DNA of 64,000 nt from Photobacterium alginatilyticum. GTDB taxonomy: Bacteria; Pseudomonadota; Gammaproteobacteria; Enterobacterales; Vibrionaceae. Position numbers and translations under genes: made by a program. Where the stretch lies: NCBI RefSeq assembly GCF_009910675.1, contig NZ_RSEJ01000014.1:62001-126000 (forward strand), read 5' to 3'. The notes below the pieces were generated by a model. The model ran no database searches. It was not told the DNA's origin and was given only the letters and a program-made list of their open reading frames with translations. Every line of letters begins with the position of its first letter. Positions within the stretch are counted from its first letter, which is position 1. This document shows, piece by piece, positions 56,834 to 64,000 of the stretch.

Positions 56834-57850
56834 ATGAATCAGAACGTAGACAAAGCAATCACGATGACAGTGCTGGGTGCCGGCTCTTACGGCACCTCCC
56901 TGGCCATCTCTCTGGCCCGAAATGGCGCTAACGTCATATTGTGGGGCCATGAGCCTGAACATATGGCACAGCTCGAGATTGACCGTGCCAATGAGGCTTT
57001 CCTGCCGGGCGTTCCGTTTCCCGATTCGCTGATTGTCTCGGCGGATTTGGAGGAAGCCGTTCAGGCCTGTCAGGATTTGCTGGTGGTAGTTCCGAGCCAT
57101 GTGTTTGGTGAAGTACTGTCGAATGTGAAGCCTTACCTGCGTGATGATTCACGTATTTGCTGGGCAACCAAAGGGCTCGAGCCTGACACCGGGCGCTTGC
57201 TCAAAGAGGTTGCCATCGATGCATTGGGTGAGGATGTTCCGCTGGCCGTACTTTCCGGCCCTACGTTTGCCAAAGAGCTGGCGGCGGGGATGCCGACGGC
57301 GATCGCCGTATCTTCTCCCGATGAGGTCTTCGTCCGTGAGCTGCAGGAAAAAATTCACTGCAGCAAGACATTCCGTGTCTACAGCAATACCGATTTTATC
57401 GGCATGCAGCTGGGCGGCGCGGTGAAGAATGTGATTGCGATTGGCGCCGGTATGTCTGATGGTATTGGCTTTGGTGCCAATGCCCGTACCGCATTGATCA
57501 CTCGCGGTCTGGCGGAAATGTGTCGCCTTGGCGCTGCCCTGGGTGCCCAGCCGGAAACCTTTATGGGGATGGCGGGACTGGGCGACTTGGTGCTGACATG
57601 TACCGATAACCAGTCACGCAACCGTCGTTTTGGTCTGGCTCTGGGGCAGGGCAAAACGGTTGATGCGGCACAGGATGACATTGGTCAGGTGGTAGAAGGC
57701 TATCGCAACACCAAGGAAGTCTGGGTACTTTCCCAGCGCTACGGGGTTGAGATGCCGATCACCGAACAGATTTATCAGGTGCTTTATCAGGGCAAAGATG
57801 CCCGTGAAGCGGCCAAAGATCTACTGGCCCGTGAGAAAAAAGACGAATAA
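56834..57850 (+). CDS. gpsA: Glycerol-3-phosphate dehydrogenase [NAD(P)+]
   Basis: The protein (338 residues) has the Rossmann motif [49 protein letters not shown], and [18 protein letters not shown] with the catalytic Lys. It makes glycerol-3-phosphate for phospholipids. The start may be the GTG at 56825; the ATG at 56834 is chosen as the first ATG. It lies about 17 bases after secB. Confidence 0.96.
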   Translation: MNQNVDKAITMTVLGAGSYGTSLAISLARNGANVILWGHEPEHMAQLEIDRANEAFLPGVPFPDSLIVSADLEEAVQACQDLLVVVPSHVFGEVLSNVKPYLRDDSRICWATKGLEPDTGRLLKEVAIDALGEDVPLAVLSGPTFAKELAAGMPTAIAVSSPDEVFVRELQEKIHCSKTFRVYSNTDFIGMQLGGAVKNVIAIGAGMSDGIGFGANARTALITRGLAEMCRLGAALGAQPETFMGMAGLGDLVLTCTDNQSRNRRFGLALGQGKTVDAAQDDIGQVVEGYRNTKEVWVLSQRYGVEMPITEQIYQVLYQGKDAREAAKDLLAREKKDE

Positions 57851-57889
57851 CGGCAAAATAGCTGTCGCGTACAGGATCACGAGCAATAT

Positions 57890-57928
57890 AACAACGCGTG
57901 CTGCCAAGCCCGCGTTGTTTTTTTTTTC
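57890..57928 (+). terminator. Terminator after gpsA
   Basis: AACAACGCG pairs with CGCGTTGTT across 12 bases, followed by eight or more T residues. Confidence 0.85.
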
Positions 57929-57984
57929 AAGCACGTTAAAGTTAAACAGATACCGATTTGATGACAAAACGAACAGAGGGTGAT

Positions 57985-58806
57985 GTGAAGGAGTGTCAAC
58001 AATATGAGGTCTGGCAGGCTATCAAGCGGGAAGCGCGGGAGCAGTCAGAGCAAGAACCGATGCTGGCCAGCTTTTATCATGCAACTATTATCAAGCATGA
58101 TAATTTAGCCGCTGCGCTCAGTTATATACTGGCCAACAAGTTGGCGACGCCGTCTATGCCGGCGATGGCGGTACGCGAGGTCATTGAAGAAGCCTTCGCT
58201 GCCGACTGTATGATCACCGAATCGGCAGCCTGCGATATCCGTGCTGTGGTTGAGCGAGATCCTGCGGTCGAGATGTACTCCATTCCCCTGTTATATCTGA
58301 AAGGTTATCACGCCTTGCAGGGCTATCGAGTCGCCAACTGGCTGTGGAAACAAAAGCGGGTTGCTCTTGCTGTTTATCTGCAAAATCAAATTTCGGTCGC
58401 CTGTCAGGTAGACGTGCACCCTGCGGCGACGATTGGTCAGGGGATCATGTTTGACCATGCGACCGGTATTGTGATTGGTGAAACAGCCGTGATCGAGAAT
58501 GATGTTTCGATCCTTCAGGACGTTACCCTGGGTGGTACGGGTAAGGAAGGCGGCGATCGTCACCCGAAGATCCGCGAAGGCGTGATGATTGGTGCCGGTG
58601 CCAAGATACTGGGCAACATCGAAGTCGGCGAGGGGGCGAAAATCGGATCCTGCTCTGTGGTGCTCAATCCCGTTCCGCCGCATACTACGGTGGCTGGGGT
58701 ACCGGCGAAAATTGTTGGCCGGCCGAGCAGTGAGAAACCATCAATGGATATGGATCAGCAGTTTAACGGCAACGGCCAGACATTTATGGCCGGTGACGGC
58801 ATTTAA
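57985..58806 (+). CDS. cysE: Serine O-acetyltransferase
   Basis: The protein of 273 residues reads EPMLASFYHATIIKHDNLAAAL, DPAVEMYSIPLLYLKGYHALQ, and the hexapeptide helix with DHATGIVIGETAVIENDVSI, TLGGTGKEGGDRHPKI and the C-terminal tail ending GDGI. It acetylates L-serine for cysteine synthesis, and the tail binds CysK. A TTG/ATG pair at 57958-57961 opens the frame, but Vibrio CysE starts MKxC, which matches the GTG at 57985 behind a GAGGG site. Confidence 0.94.
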   Translation: MKECQQYEVWQAIKREAREQSEQEPMLASFYHATIIKHDNLAAALSYILANKLATPSMPAMAVREVIEEAFAADCMITESAACDIRAVVERDPAVEMYSIPLLYLKGYHALQGYRVANWLWKQKRVALAVYLQNQISVACQVDVHPAATIGQGIMFDHATGIVIGETAVIENDVSILQDVTLGGTGKEGGDRHPKIREGVMIGAGAKILGNIEVGEGAKIGSCSVVLNPVPPHTTVAGVPAKIVGRPSSEKPSMDMDQQFNGNGQTFMAGDGI

Positions 58807-58831
58807 GCACATTGTTGTGGTTCCAGATAGC

Positions 58832-58863
58832 AAAAGCGAGAGTTTAACGGCTCTCGCTTTTTT
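58832..58863. terminator. Terminator between cysE and trmL
   Basis: AAAAGCGAGAG pairs with CTCTCGCTTTT around an eight-base loop, followed by T residues. It lies between convergent genes. Confidence 0.85.
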
Positions 58864-58884
58864 GTTTCTTATCGGGAGGTTGAT

Positions 58885-59349
58885 CTATACCGCCCCTTTA
58901 AATCCAAGCTGACGCCAGGCTTCGTAACCGATGATGGCGGCGGCATTGGACAGGTTCAGACTGCGGCTGTCCGGGTGCATTGGGATACGCAGGCGCTGCT
59001 CGAGTGGCAGGCTGTCAATCAGTTCTGCTGGCAGGCCACGGGTTTCCGGGCCGAACAACAGCACATCCCCTTGTTCGAACTTGGCGTTGGTATGGAAGTT
59101 GGTCGTTTTGGTGGTGCAGGCAAAAATCCGGCGGTTTTCCATCGCCTCCATGAAGGCATCGAAGTTCTTGTGGCGATGAACGTGCGCCAGATCGTGATAA
59201 TCCAGCCCGGCACGACGTAGTTTCTTTTCTTCCAGGTCAAAACCGAGCGGCTCGATCAGGTGCAGGTTGGCACCGCAGTTGGCGCATAGGCGAATTATAT
59301 TGCCCGTATTGGGGGCTATTTCAGGTTCGTACAGGGCGATATCAAACAT
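58885..59349 (-). CDS. trmL: tRNA (cytidine/uridine-2'-O)-methyltransferase TrmL
   Basis: The protein (154 residues) reads [20 protein letters not shown], then [23 protein letters not shown] and [28 protein letters not shown], the SPOUT knot motifs of TrmL (YibK). It methylates the wobble position of certain tRNA-Leu species. The frame starts seven codons earlier; family comparison supports 59349. Confidence 0.96.
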   Translation of the reverse strand: MFDIALYEPEIAPNTGNIIRLCANCGANLHLIEPLGFDLEEKKLRRAGLDYHDLAHVHRHKNFDAFMEAMENRRIFACTTKTTNFHTNAKFEQGDVLLFGPETRGLPAELIDSLPLEQRLRIPMHPDSRSLNLSNAAAIIGYEAWRQLGFKGAV

Positions 59350-59447
59350 TGTCTGGCTGTCAGTTTGCAAATTTGGCCATATTGTAGCGAAAAAAGCAGG
59401 CTTTCAGACAGCAGATTGTCTGAAAGCCATGCAGTTATGCCGGTTGA

Positions 59448-60812
59448 TTAGAGAGTCAGGGGCAGGGTGATGGTGATCCGCAACCCGCCAAGCGGACTGC
59501 GGCTGGCCATGATAGTACCGCTATGCTGGCGGATGGCGCTCTCGGTAATGGCCAGTCCCAGCCCGGTGCCGCCGCTACTGCGGTCCCGTGCCGTCGAAAC
59601 CCGGTAGAACGGACGGAAGATGTCATCCAGTTCATTGTCGGGTACCCCTTCACCATTATCGTCAATGACGATATAGAGGGTATGGTCCCTGACACTGAAG
59701 TTTACCTCGATAACATCGTTGCCGTATTTGATGGCATTGCGCACGACATTTTCCAGGGCGCTGATCAGCAGGTTGGGATTTCCGCTGACAGGCCATTCGC
59801 CCAGGTCATTGACCTTGAAAACTTTGTTGTTTTGCTCGGCCTCGAAACGTGCATCTTCCAGCATCTCATACCACAGGCTGCGCGCATCGGAGTGCTCGCG
59901 AAGCTCATGGCTGTTGACCTGCATTCGTGATAGTTCCAGCAGCTCGCTGATCATCTTTTCCAGCCGCTCTGCCTCGGTATCGATACGGCTGAGCTCTTTG
60001 CTCTCTCCCTGCTTACGCTGGGCCAGTGCGGTGGCCATTCGTAGCCGGGTAAGCGGCGAGCGCAGCTCATGGGAGATATCCGACAGCAGCCGCTGCTGGC
60101 CGCCGATCATCTGGTTGATGGCCTGGACCATCTGATTGAAGCTGGCCCCGGCCTGCTTGAACTCCCTCGGCCCGGCTTCCAGTTTCGGATCGGCCTCGAA
60201 CTGTCCGGTTGCCACCCGCTCTGCGGCTTGTTGCAGTCGACGGGCCGGAATACTGATTGCCCATGCCAGCCAGAGCAGCAGGGGTGTACTGACCAGCATG
60301 GTGACGAGGAGCAGCTGGAACGGCTTATCCAGGATCTGAATAAAAAATGGCGGAGGCTTGCGCCAGACCCGGCCGACATACATCAGCACGGTTTGCTGCT
60401 CGTAGCTGAAGGCAAACGGCCCGGCCATCATCCAGCGCCCGTATAGTTTCTGTTTGGGGGCGCTAGGGCTATCGGCCATGGTGATAAAATTACGCAGTGC
60501 CTTGTTACGGCCATCCGGCGTAATAATTTCACCTTCCTCGGTGGTGAAATATAGCTGAAACCCCTTGTGGCGGTCGTGGTTGGTAAATCGCTGCAGCCTG
60601 TATTTGAGTGGCCCCCTGTCGCGGGTGATTTTCTCGGCGATGCTCTGGGCCGAGTCCTGAAAGCGTTTTTGCTGCTGTTCCGGGATAGTATGTTGGGCCC
60701 GGGGATCGAGATTGGGTAGCAACAAGACGGTCACGACGACAATCAGCAGTGTCAGCCAGAATACGGCGAAAATCCGGCCATACAGGCTGGAAAAACGAGG
60801 TAGCTTCATCAT
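59448..60812 (-). CDS. cpxA: Envelope-stress sensor kinase CpxA
   Basis: A 453-454-residue histidine kinase with a first membrane segment (about 12-32), a periplasmic domain, a second segment (about 167-187), HAMP, the phospho-acceptor His in DISHELRSPLTRLR (about residue 247), and the ATPase motifs ([26 protein letters not shown]). It matches CpxA, which phosphorylates CpxR when envelope proteins misfold. Two ATG codons stand in a row; the second (60809) may be used. It follows cpxR by about 50 bases. Confidence 0.95.
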   Translation of the reverse strand: MMKLPRFSSLYGRIFAVFWLTLLIVVVTVLLLPNLDPRAQHTIPEQQQKRFQDSAQSIAEKITRDRGPLKYRLQRFTNHDRHKGFQLYFTTEEGEIITPDGRNKALRNFITMADSPSAPKQKLYGRWMMAGPFAFSYEQQTVLMYVGRVWRKPPPFFIQILDKPFQLLLVTMLVSTPLLLWLAWAISIPARRLQQAAERVATGQFEADPKLEAGPREFKQAGASFNQMVQAINQMIGGQQRLLSDISHELRSPLTRLRMATALAQRKQGESKELSRIDTEAERLEKMISELLELSRMQVNSHELREHSDARSLWYEMLEDARFEAEQNNKVFKVNDLGEWPVSGNPNLLISALENVVRNAIKYGNDVIEVNFSVRDHTLYIVIDDNGEGVPDNELDDIFRPFYRVSTARDRSSGGTGLGLAITESAIRQHSGTIMASRSPLGGLRITITLPLTL

Positions 60813-60861
60813 CTGCCTCCTTGTTGACCGCGTCGGTTAGTTGCCAGTGTGCCAGGCTGCA

Positions 60862-61557
60862 TTATATTTCCTCGACTAACAGGTAGCCTTTACCGCGAAG
60901 GGTCTTGATGCGAGGCTTGCCGTCAGTTCGTTCAGGCAGTTTTTTGCGTAGGTTTGACACATGCATATCAATGGCACGATCGAACTGCGCCAGGCGCTTG
61001 CCCAGCACCTCAAGGCTGAGTTCATTCTTGGCAATGATTTTGCCCGGATGCTGAATAAAGTAACTCAGCAAGGCCAGTTCGGTGCCGGTCATTTCTATCG
61101 GCTCTCCCTTGCAGAAGACTTCCTGTCGTCCCGGATAGATATCGATATCCTGATAGGTCAGGCAGTCGGGGGGATTATTGCGCGAGTCGTTACCGGCCGT
61201 TTGTGTCCGGCGCAAAATAGCCCGCATTCGTGCCAGCAGTTCGCGATCACTGAAGGGTTTGGGCAGGTAGTCATCGGCACCGAGCTCCAGCCCCAGCACC
61301 CGGTCAATCTCTTCGCCTTTCGCCGTCAGCATGAGTACCGGCGTCGAATAGCTTTCCCTGAGTTTGCGCAGCATTTCGGTACCGTTCATTTTCGGCATCA
61401 TGACATCGAGCAGGATCAGATCGATGCTGTCATCGACTTTGCTGAGGCCCTGCTCGCCGTTATTGGCCTCCAGGATCTCGAACCCCTCCATTTCGAGGAT
61501 ATCGCTGAGTAATGAGGTCAGCTCCGTATCGTCGTCGACCAGCAGAATTTTTGCCAT
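60862..61557 (-). CDS. cpxR: Envelope-stress response regulator CpxR
   Basis: The protein (231 residues) starts MAKILLVDDDTELTSLLSDI, has Asp51 in LILLDVMMPKMNGTE, and Lys in YLPKPFSDRELLAR. Its winged-helix domain reads LSLEVLGKRLAQFDRAIDMH, then VSNLRKKLPE. It is CpxR, the activator of envelope-stress genes. The frame is open 33 codons upstream to 61656, but the receiver domain fixes the start at 61557. It is divergent from cpxP. Confidence 0.97.
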   Translation of the reverse strand: MAKILLVDDDTELTSLLSDILEMEGFEILEANNGEQGLSKVDDSIDLILLDVMMPKMNGTEMLRKLRESYSTPVLMLTAKGEEIDRVLGLELGADDYLPKPFSDRELLARMRAILRRTQTAGNDSRNNPPDCLTYQDIDIYPGRQEVFCKGEPIEMTGTELALLSYFIQHPGKIIAKNELSLEVLGKRLAQFDRAIDMHVSNLRKKLPERTDGKPRIKTLRGKGYLLVEEI

Positions 61558-61672
61558 GTTAGCTACCTTATTGTTTCCGTCCCGCCCTATGCAGGTACAT
61601 ACGCGATATGGTGAATGGGATAGCCCCAGTATCGCTAATCTCGCAGCGGGAACCAAGTTAATGTCAGTTGGC

Positions 61673-61687
61673 TTTACGCAGTTTTAC
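61673..61687 (-). promoter_or_regulatory. CpxR box between cpxR and cpxP
   Basis: On the minus strand GTAAA-N5-GTAAA fits the known CpxR consensus exactly. It lies between cpxRA and cpxP, about 80 bases before the cpxP start, and should activate cpxP and possibly cpxRA. Confidence 0.85.
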
Positions 61688-61764
61688 GTTCTTTAGACAG
61701 CAGTTTACCTTGTAGTCGTTATTCTTAACTCATACCCGCTGACGGACATTTGGAGAAGAACATC

Positions 61765-62265
61765 ATGACTACATTCAAGAAAACACTGCTAATGGCAATT
61801 GCACTTCCTCTGGCTCTCGGCTCTGCCTCTGTGCTGGCTTTTGGCGGCGGTAAAGATGGTCACCACGGCGGCTATTTCGGTGGTAAAGGTGGCTGCGGTA
61901 TGAAAGAGGGCTACAAGGTCTTCCGTAACCTGGATTTGACTGATGAGCAGAAGCAGAAAATGCAGGATATGCGCGAAGCCAACCGCGAGGCAATGAAAGC
62001 CAGCTTTGGCGAGCAGCATGCTGCAATGCAGGCCAACCACCAGAAAATGCAATCCTTGCTGCTGGCGGCCGATTTTGACGAAAACGCAGTCCGCGAACTG
62101 GCTCAGCAAATGTCAGAGCAGCAAACCGAGCGCCGAGTCACTATGCTGAAGAAACGTCATGAGATGCTGAATATTCTGACCGCCGAGCAAAAAGCAAAAT
62201 ACCAGCAGCTACAGGCAGATCGCGCTGAGCAATGCCAGGCTCGCTGGGCCGAAAAGAATCAGTAA
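61765..62265 (+). CDS. cpxP: CpxP/Spy family periplasmic protein
   Basis: The protein (166 residues, start chosen behind GGAGAAG) has a signal peptide (about 1-24), a Gly/His-rich segment (GGGKDGHHGGYFGGKGGCG) that may bind metal, and two LTxxQ motifs (LTDEQKQKMQ, LTAEQKAKYQQ). In E. coli CpxP binds CpxA in the periplasm and dampens the response. Its position beside the CpxR box supports this. Spy-like chaperone activity is an alternative. Confidence 0.87.
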   Translation: MTTFKKTLLMAIALPLALGSASVLAFGGGKDGHHGGYFGGKGGCGMKEGYKVFRNLDLTDEQKQKMQDMREANREAMKASFGEQHAAMQANHQKMQSLLLAADFDENAVRELAQQMSEQQTERRVTMLKKRHEMLNILTAEQKAKYQQLQADRAEQCQARWAEKNQ

Positions 62266-62716
62266 GTTGGCTCTCACGGATGAAGCCGCAGCCTAGGTTG
62301 CGGCTTACATTTTGTTACTCAAACCAATAAATCCCTCAGTAAATTACCTTTCTCTATTATTTTTGTTATTAATTTTCACCGTAAAAAAGCTATACTGCGT
62401 GACATTGCCCAGTGAGTGCTTATGAATAGGTGTGATTATTATGGATGAAAATGCACAGTCGCCCGCGGTTATCACTCTTCCTAGATGCACGACTGGTGGC
62501 TCTGATGGCAGGATATATACTTAAGGCATGATCAAGCCTTACATGCGGTATCTCCTTGGTCGTCAACCAGAATGCTAACAGTTTCGTTTCATATCCGTTG
62601 TCGGATCAGGCAAATATCATGCTGCTGGCTGAAGTCAGGGGTGATCGTGATATGAATCAACAAAATTTTTTATCAAAATTGTAATACTTCTACATTAGTA
62701 GGAAAGTTACAGTTTA
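62266..62716. other. Region between cpxP and the pfkA leader
   Basis: It starts with a hairpin AAGCCGCA / TGCGGCTT (62283-62306), the likely cpxP terminator, though the T tract is weak. The remaining 400 bases hold no recognised gene. The fieF gene that lies here in E. coli is absent. The pfkA promoter should be in the right part. Confidence 0.5.
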
Positions 62717-62778
62717 CACGAGCATAAGCCCGGCATGTCGGCTTATGGTGCCGAGAGGGGGAACCTCGGTAACTCGTG
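62717..62778 (+). promoter_or_regulatory. Three-way-junction leader upstream of pfkA
   Basis: CACGAG (62717-62722) pairs with CTCGTG (62773-62778). Inside, CATAAGCC pairs with GGCTTATG (62723-62730 and 62740-62747), and CCGAG with CTCGG (62751-62755 and 62765-62769). The structure ends about 40 bases before the pfkA start. It may be a cis-acting RNA or a small RNA; no known riboswitch class was recognised. Confidence 0.5.
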
Positions 62779-62818
62779 CCGGATTTGATTTTTCAATTCC
62801 CAAAGTCAGAGGGTAACC

Positions 62819-63781
62819 ATGATTAAAAAGATTGGTGTATTGACCAGTGGTGGTGACGCACCTGGTATGAATGCGGCGGTTCGCGGTGTTGTTCGTGCTG
62901 CATTGTCAGAAGGCCTGGAAGTTTATGGTGTATATGACGGCTATCAGGGCCTGCATCAGAACCGTATTGAGAAGCTGACTCGCTCTAGCGTATCAGATGT
63001 GATCAATAAGGGTGGTACATTCCTGGGTTCAGCACGTTTTCCTGAGTTTAAAGACGAGAAGGTACGTGCACAGGCTATCGAGAACCTGAAAATTCACGGT
63101 ATCGACGCACTGGTTGTGATCGGCGGTGACGGTTCGTACATGGGTGCGAAGAAGCTGACTGAAATGGGCTATCCATGTATCGGTCTGCCGGGCACCATTG
63201 ATAATGACGTAGCAGGAACTGATTACACGATTGGTTACCTAACGGCGCTGAACACGGTTATTGATGCCATTGACCGTCTGCGTGATACGTCTTCTTCTCA
63301 CCAGCGTATCTCAATTGTTGAGGTAATGGGTCGTCACTGTGGTGATCTTACCCTGATGTCTGCGATTGCCGGTGGTTGTGAATATATCATCACACCGGAA
63401 ACAGGCCTGAACAAAGAAGAGCTGCTGGCGAAGATCAAAGAAGGGATCTACAAAGGCAAGAAGCATGCGATTATCGCACTGACTGAGCTGATGACGGATG
63501 CCAACGAGCTGGCGAAGTACATCGAAGATGAAACGGGCCGTGAAACGCGCGCGACAGTGCTTGGTCACATTCAGCGTGGCGGACAACCAACGGCATTTGA
63601 CCGTATTCTTGCATCTCGCATGGGCGCGTATGCGGTTGATCTTCTGATGGAAGGCCAAGGCGGTCGCTGTGTGGGGATCCAGAATGAAAAAATGGTTCAC
63701 CACGACATCATCGATGCGATTGAAAACATGAAACGTCCTATCCGCAAAGATCTGTACGATCTGGCAGACAAGCTGTTCTAA
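62819..63781 (+). CDS. pfkA: ATP-dependent 6-phosphofructokinase
   Basis: A 320-residue enzyme: [32 protein letters not shown], the catalytic [31 protein letters not shown] and [19 protein letters not shown]. It phosphorylates fructose 6-phosphate, the committed glycolytic step, and is allosterically controlled in this family. AGAGGG precedes the ATG. A structured leader lies upstream, and tpiA follows on the other strand. Confidence 0.98.
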   Translation: MIKKIGVLTSGGDAPGMNAAVRGVVRAALSEGLEVYGVYDGYQGLHQNRIEKLTRSSVSDVINKGGTFLGSARFPEFKDEKVRAQAIENLKIHGIDALVVIGGDGSYMGAKKLTEMGYPCIGLPGTIDNDVAGTDYTIGYLTALNTVIDAIDRLRDTSSSHQRISIVEVMGRHCGDLTLMSAIAGGCEYIITPETGLNKEELLAKIKEGIYKGKKHAIIALTELMTDANELAKYIEDETGRETRATVLGHIQRGGQPTAFDRILASRMGAYAVDLLMEGQGGRCVGIQNEKMVHHDIIDAIENMKRPIRKDLYDLADKLF

Positions 63782-63802
63782 GACAGATTTTGCTTGATAG
63801 AT

Positions 63803-63832
63803 AAAAAGCCGACTTGTGAGTCGGCTTTTTTG
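63803..63832 (+). terminator. Terminator after pfkA
   Basis: AAAAAGCCGACT pairs with AGTCGGCTTTTT around TGTG, with further T residues. Confidence 0.85.
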
Positions 63833-63860
63833 TTTCTGTTGCTAGCGTGTGCCGGGCACT

Positions 63861-63886
63861 AAAAAGGCCACCCGAAGGTAGCCTTT
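63861..63886 (-). terminator. Terminator after tpiA
   Basis: On the minus strand AAAGGCTACC pairs with GGTGGCCTTT around a TTCG loop, followed by T residues. Confidence 0.75.
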
Positions 63887-63910
63887 GTTATGCTTGATAA
63901 TCAAACAAGA

Positions 63911-64000
63911 TTATTTTTTCGCTTTAGCGGCTGCTTTTGCGATAGCTGCGAAGCTTTCAGCGTTTAGTGCCGCACCGCCAACTAGCGCACCGTCGATGTC
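63911..64000 (-). CDS. tpiA: Triosephosphate isomerase, C-terminal end (cut by right edge)
   Basis: The minus strand at the right edge encodes 29 residues starting DIDGALVGGAALNAESFAAI and a TAA stop. DIDGALVGGA is the conserved phosphate-binding end of triosephosphate isomerase. The enzyme links dihydroxyacetone phosphate and glyceraldehyde 3-phosphate. Its position next to pfkA fits. Confidence 0.93.
   Translation of the reverse strand, partial: DIDGALVGGAALNAESFAAIAKAAAKAKK

Noticed and set aside
62266..62716. A fieF cation-efflux gene between cpxP and pfkA
   Set aside because: This is its place in E. coli, but no frame with transporter features is present.

Overview
The window is a chromosomal segment of a gammaproteobacterium, most likely a member of the Vibrionaceae. 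The evidence is the order of housekeeping genes (recG-trmH-spoT-rpoZ-gmk; yicC; rph-pyrE-slmA-dut-coaBC-radC-rpmBG-mutM; coaD-kdkA-waaA-waaF-hldD; yibQ-envC-gpmM; rhodanese-secB-gpsA-cysE-trmL; cpxARP-pfkA-tpiA), a CysE start that fits Vibrio proteins, and an island at yicC, a site known from Vibrio. Photobacterium or Grimontia would fit, but the genus cannot be fixed by eye.

Layout. 1-4.9 kb: a methyl-accepting chemotaxis protein (cut by the left edge) coupled to a secreted GDSL hydrolase, then ompR-envZ. 5-12.7 kb: xanthine permease with a PurR-like box, then recG, trmH, spoT, rpoZ and gmk on the minus strand. 12.9-28.4 kb: an AT-richer integrated island. 28.4-37.8 kb: yicC, rph-pyrE, slmA, dut-coaBC, radC, ribosomal proteins L28/L33, mutM and a nucleotide-sugar epimerase. 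37.8-51 kb: coaD and the lipopolysaccharide core/O-antigen region (GT9, GT2, GT4 and GT32 transferases, Kdo kinase, Kdo transferase, heptosyltransferase II, O-antigen ligase, acetyltransferase, hldD). 51-64 kb: TetR regulator, yibQ-envC-gpmM, rhodanese-secB-gpsA-cysE, trmL, cpxAR/cpxP, pfkA and the end of tpiA.

The island is the part worth attention. A P4-type integrase lies next to yicC. The last six codons plus stop of yicC (peptide QIQNIE) occur at both ends, at 12915-12935 and 28362-28382, differing only at third codon positions. The element therefore entered the 3' end of yicC and rebuilt it. That is the integration site of genomic islands mobilised by SXT/R391 conjugative elements. TACCCACC repeats near both ends look like integrase arm sites. 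An AlpA/RdfM-type excisionase and an RNase HI-like protein each follow a related 30-bp dyad, a candidate binding site for a FlhCD/SetCD-type activator.

Island cargo on the plus strand is a possible defence operon: a ribbon-helix-helix regulator with an operator-like dyad, a SNF2 helicase, a type III-like N6-adenine methyltransferase, a short PHP-domain ORF, and a type III Res-like helicase-nuclease. The PHP ORF looks like a deletion scar joining the start of a PHP-ATPase gene to the end of an AlbA_2/AAA_4-type gene. On the minus strand are a RadC-like protein, two DUF2787-type proteins, a small tyrosine recombinase with a strongly structured leader, and an LRAT-like protein. I found no rRNA, tRNA or CRISPR array.
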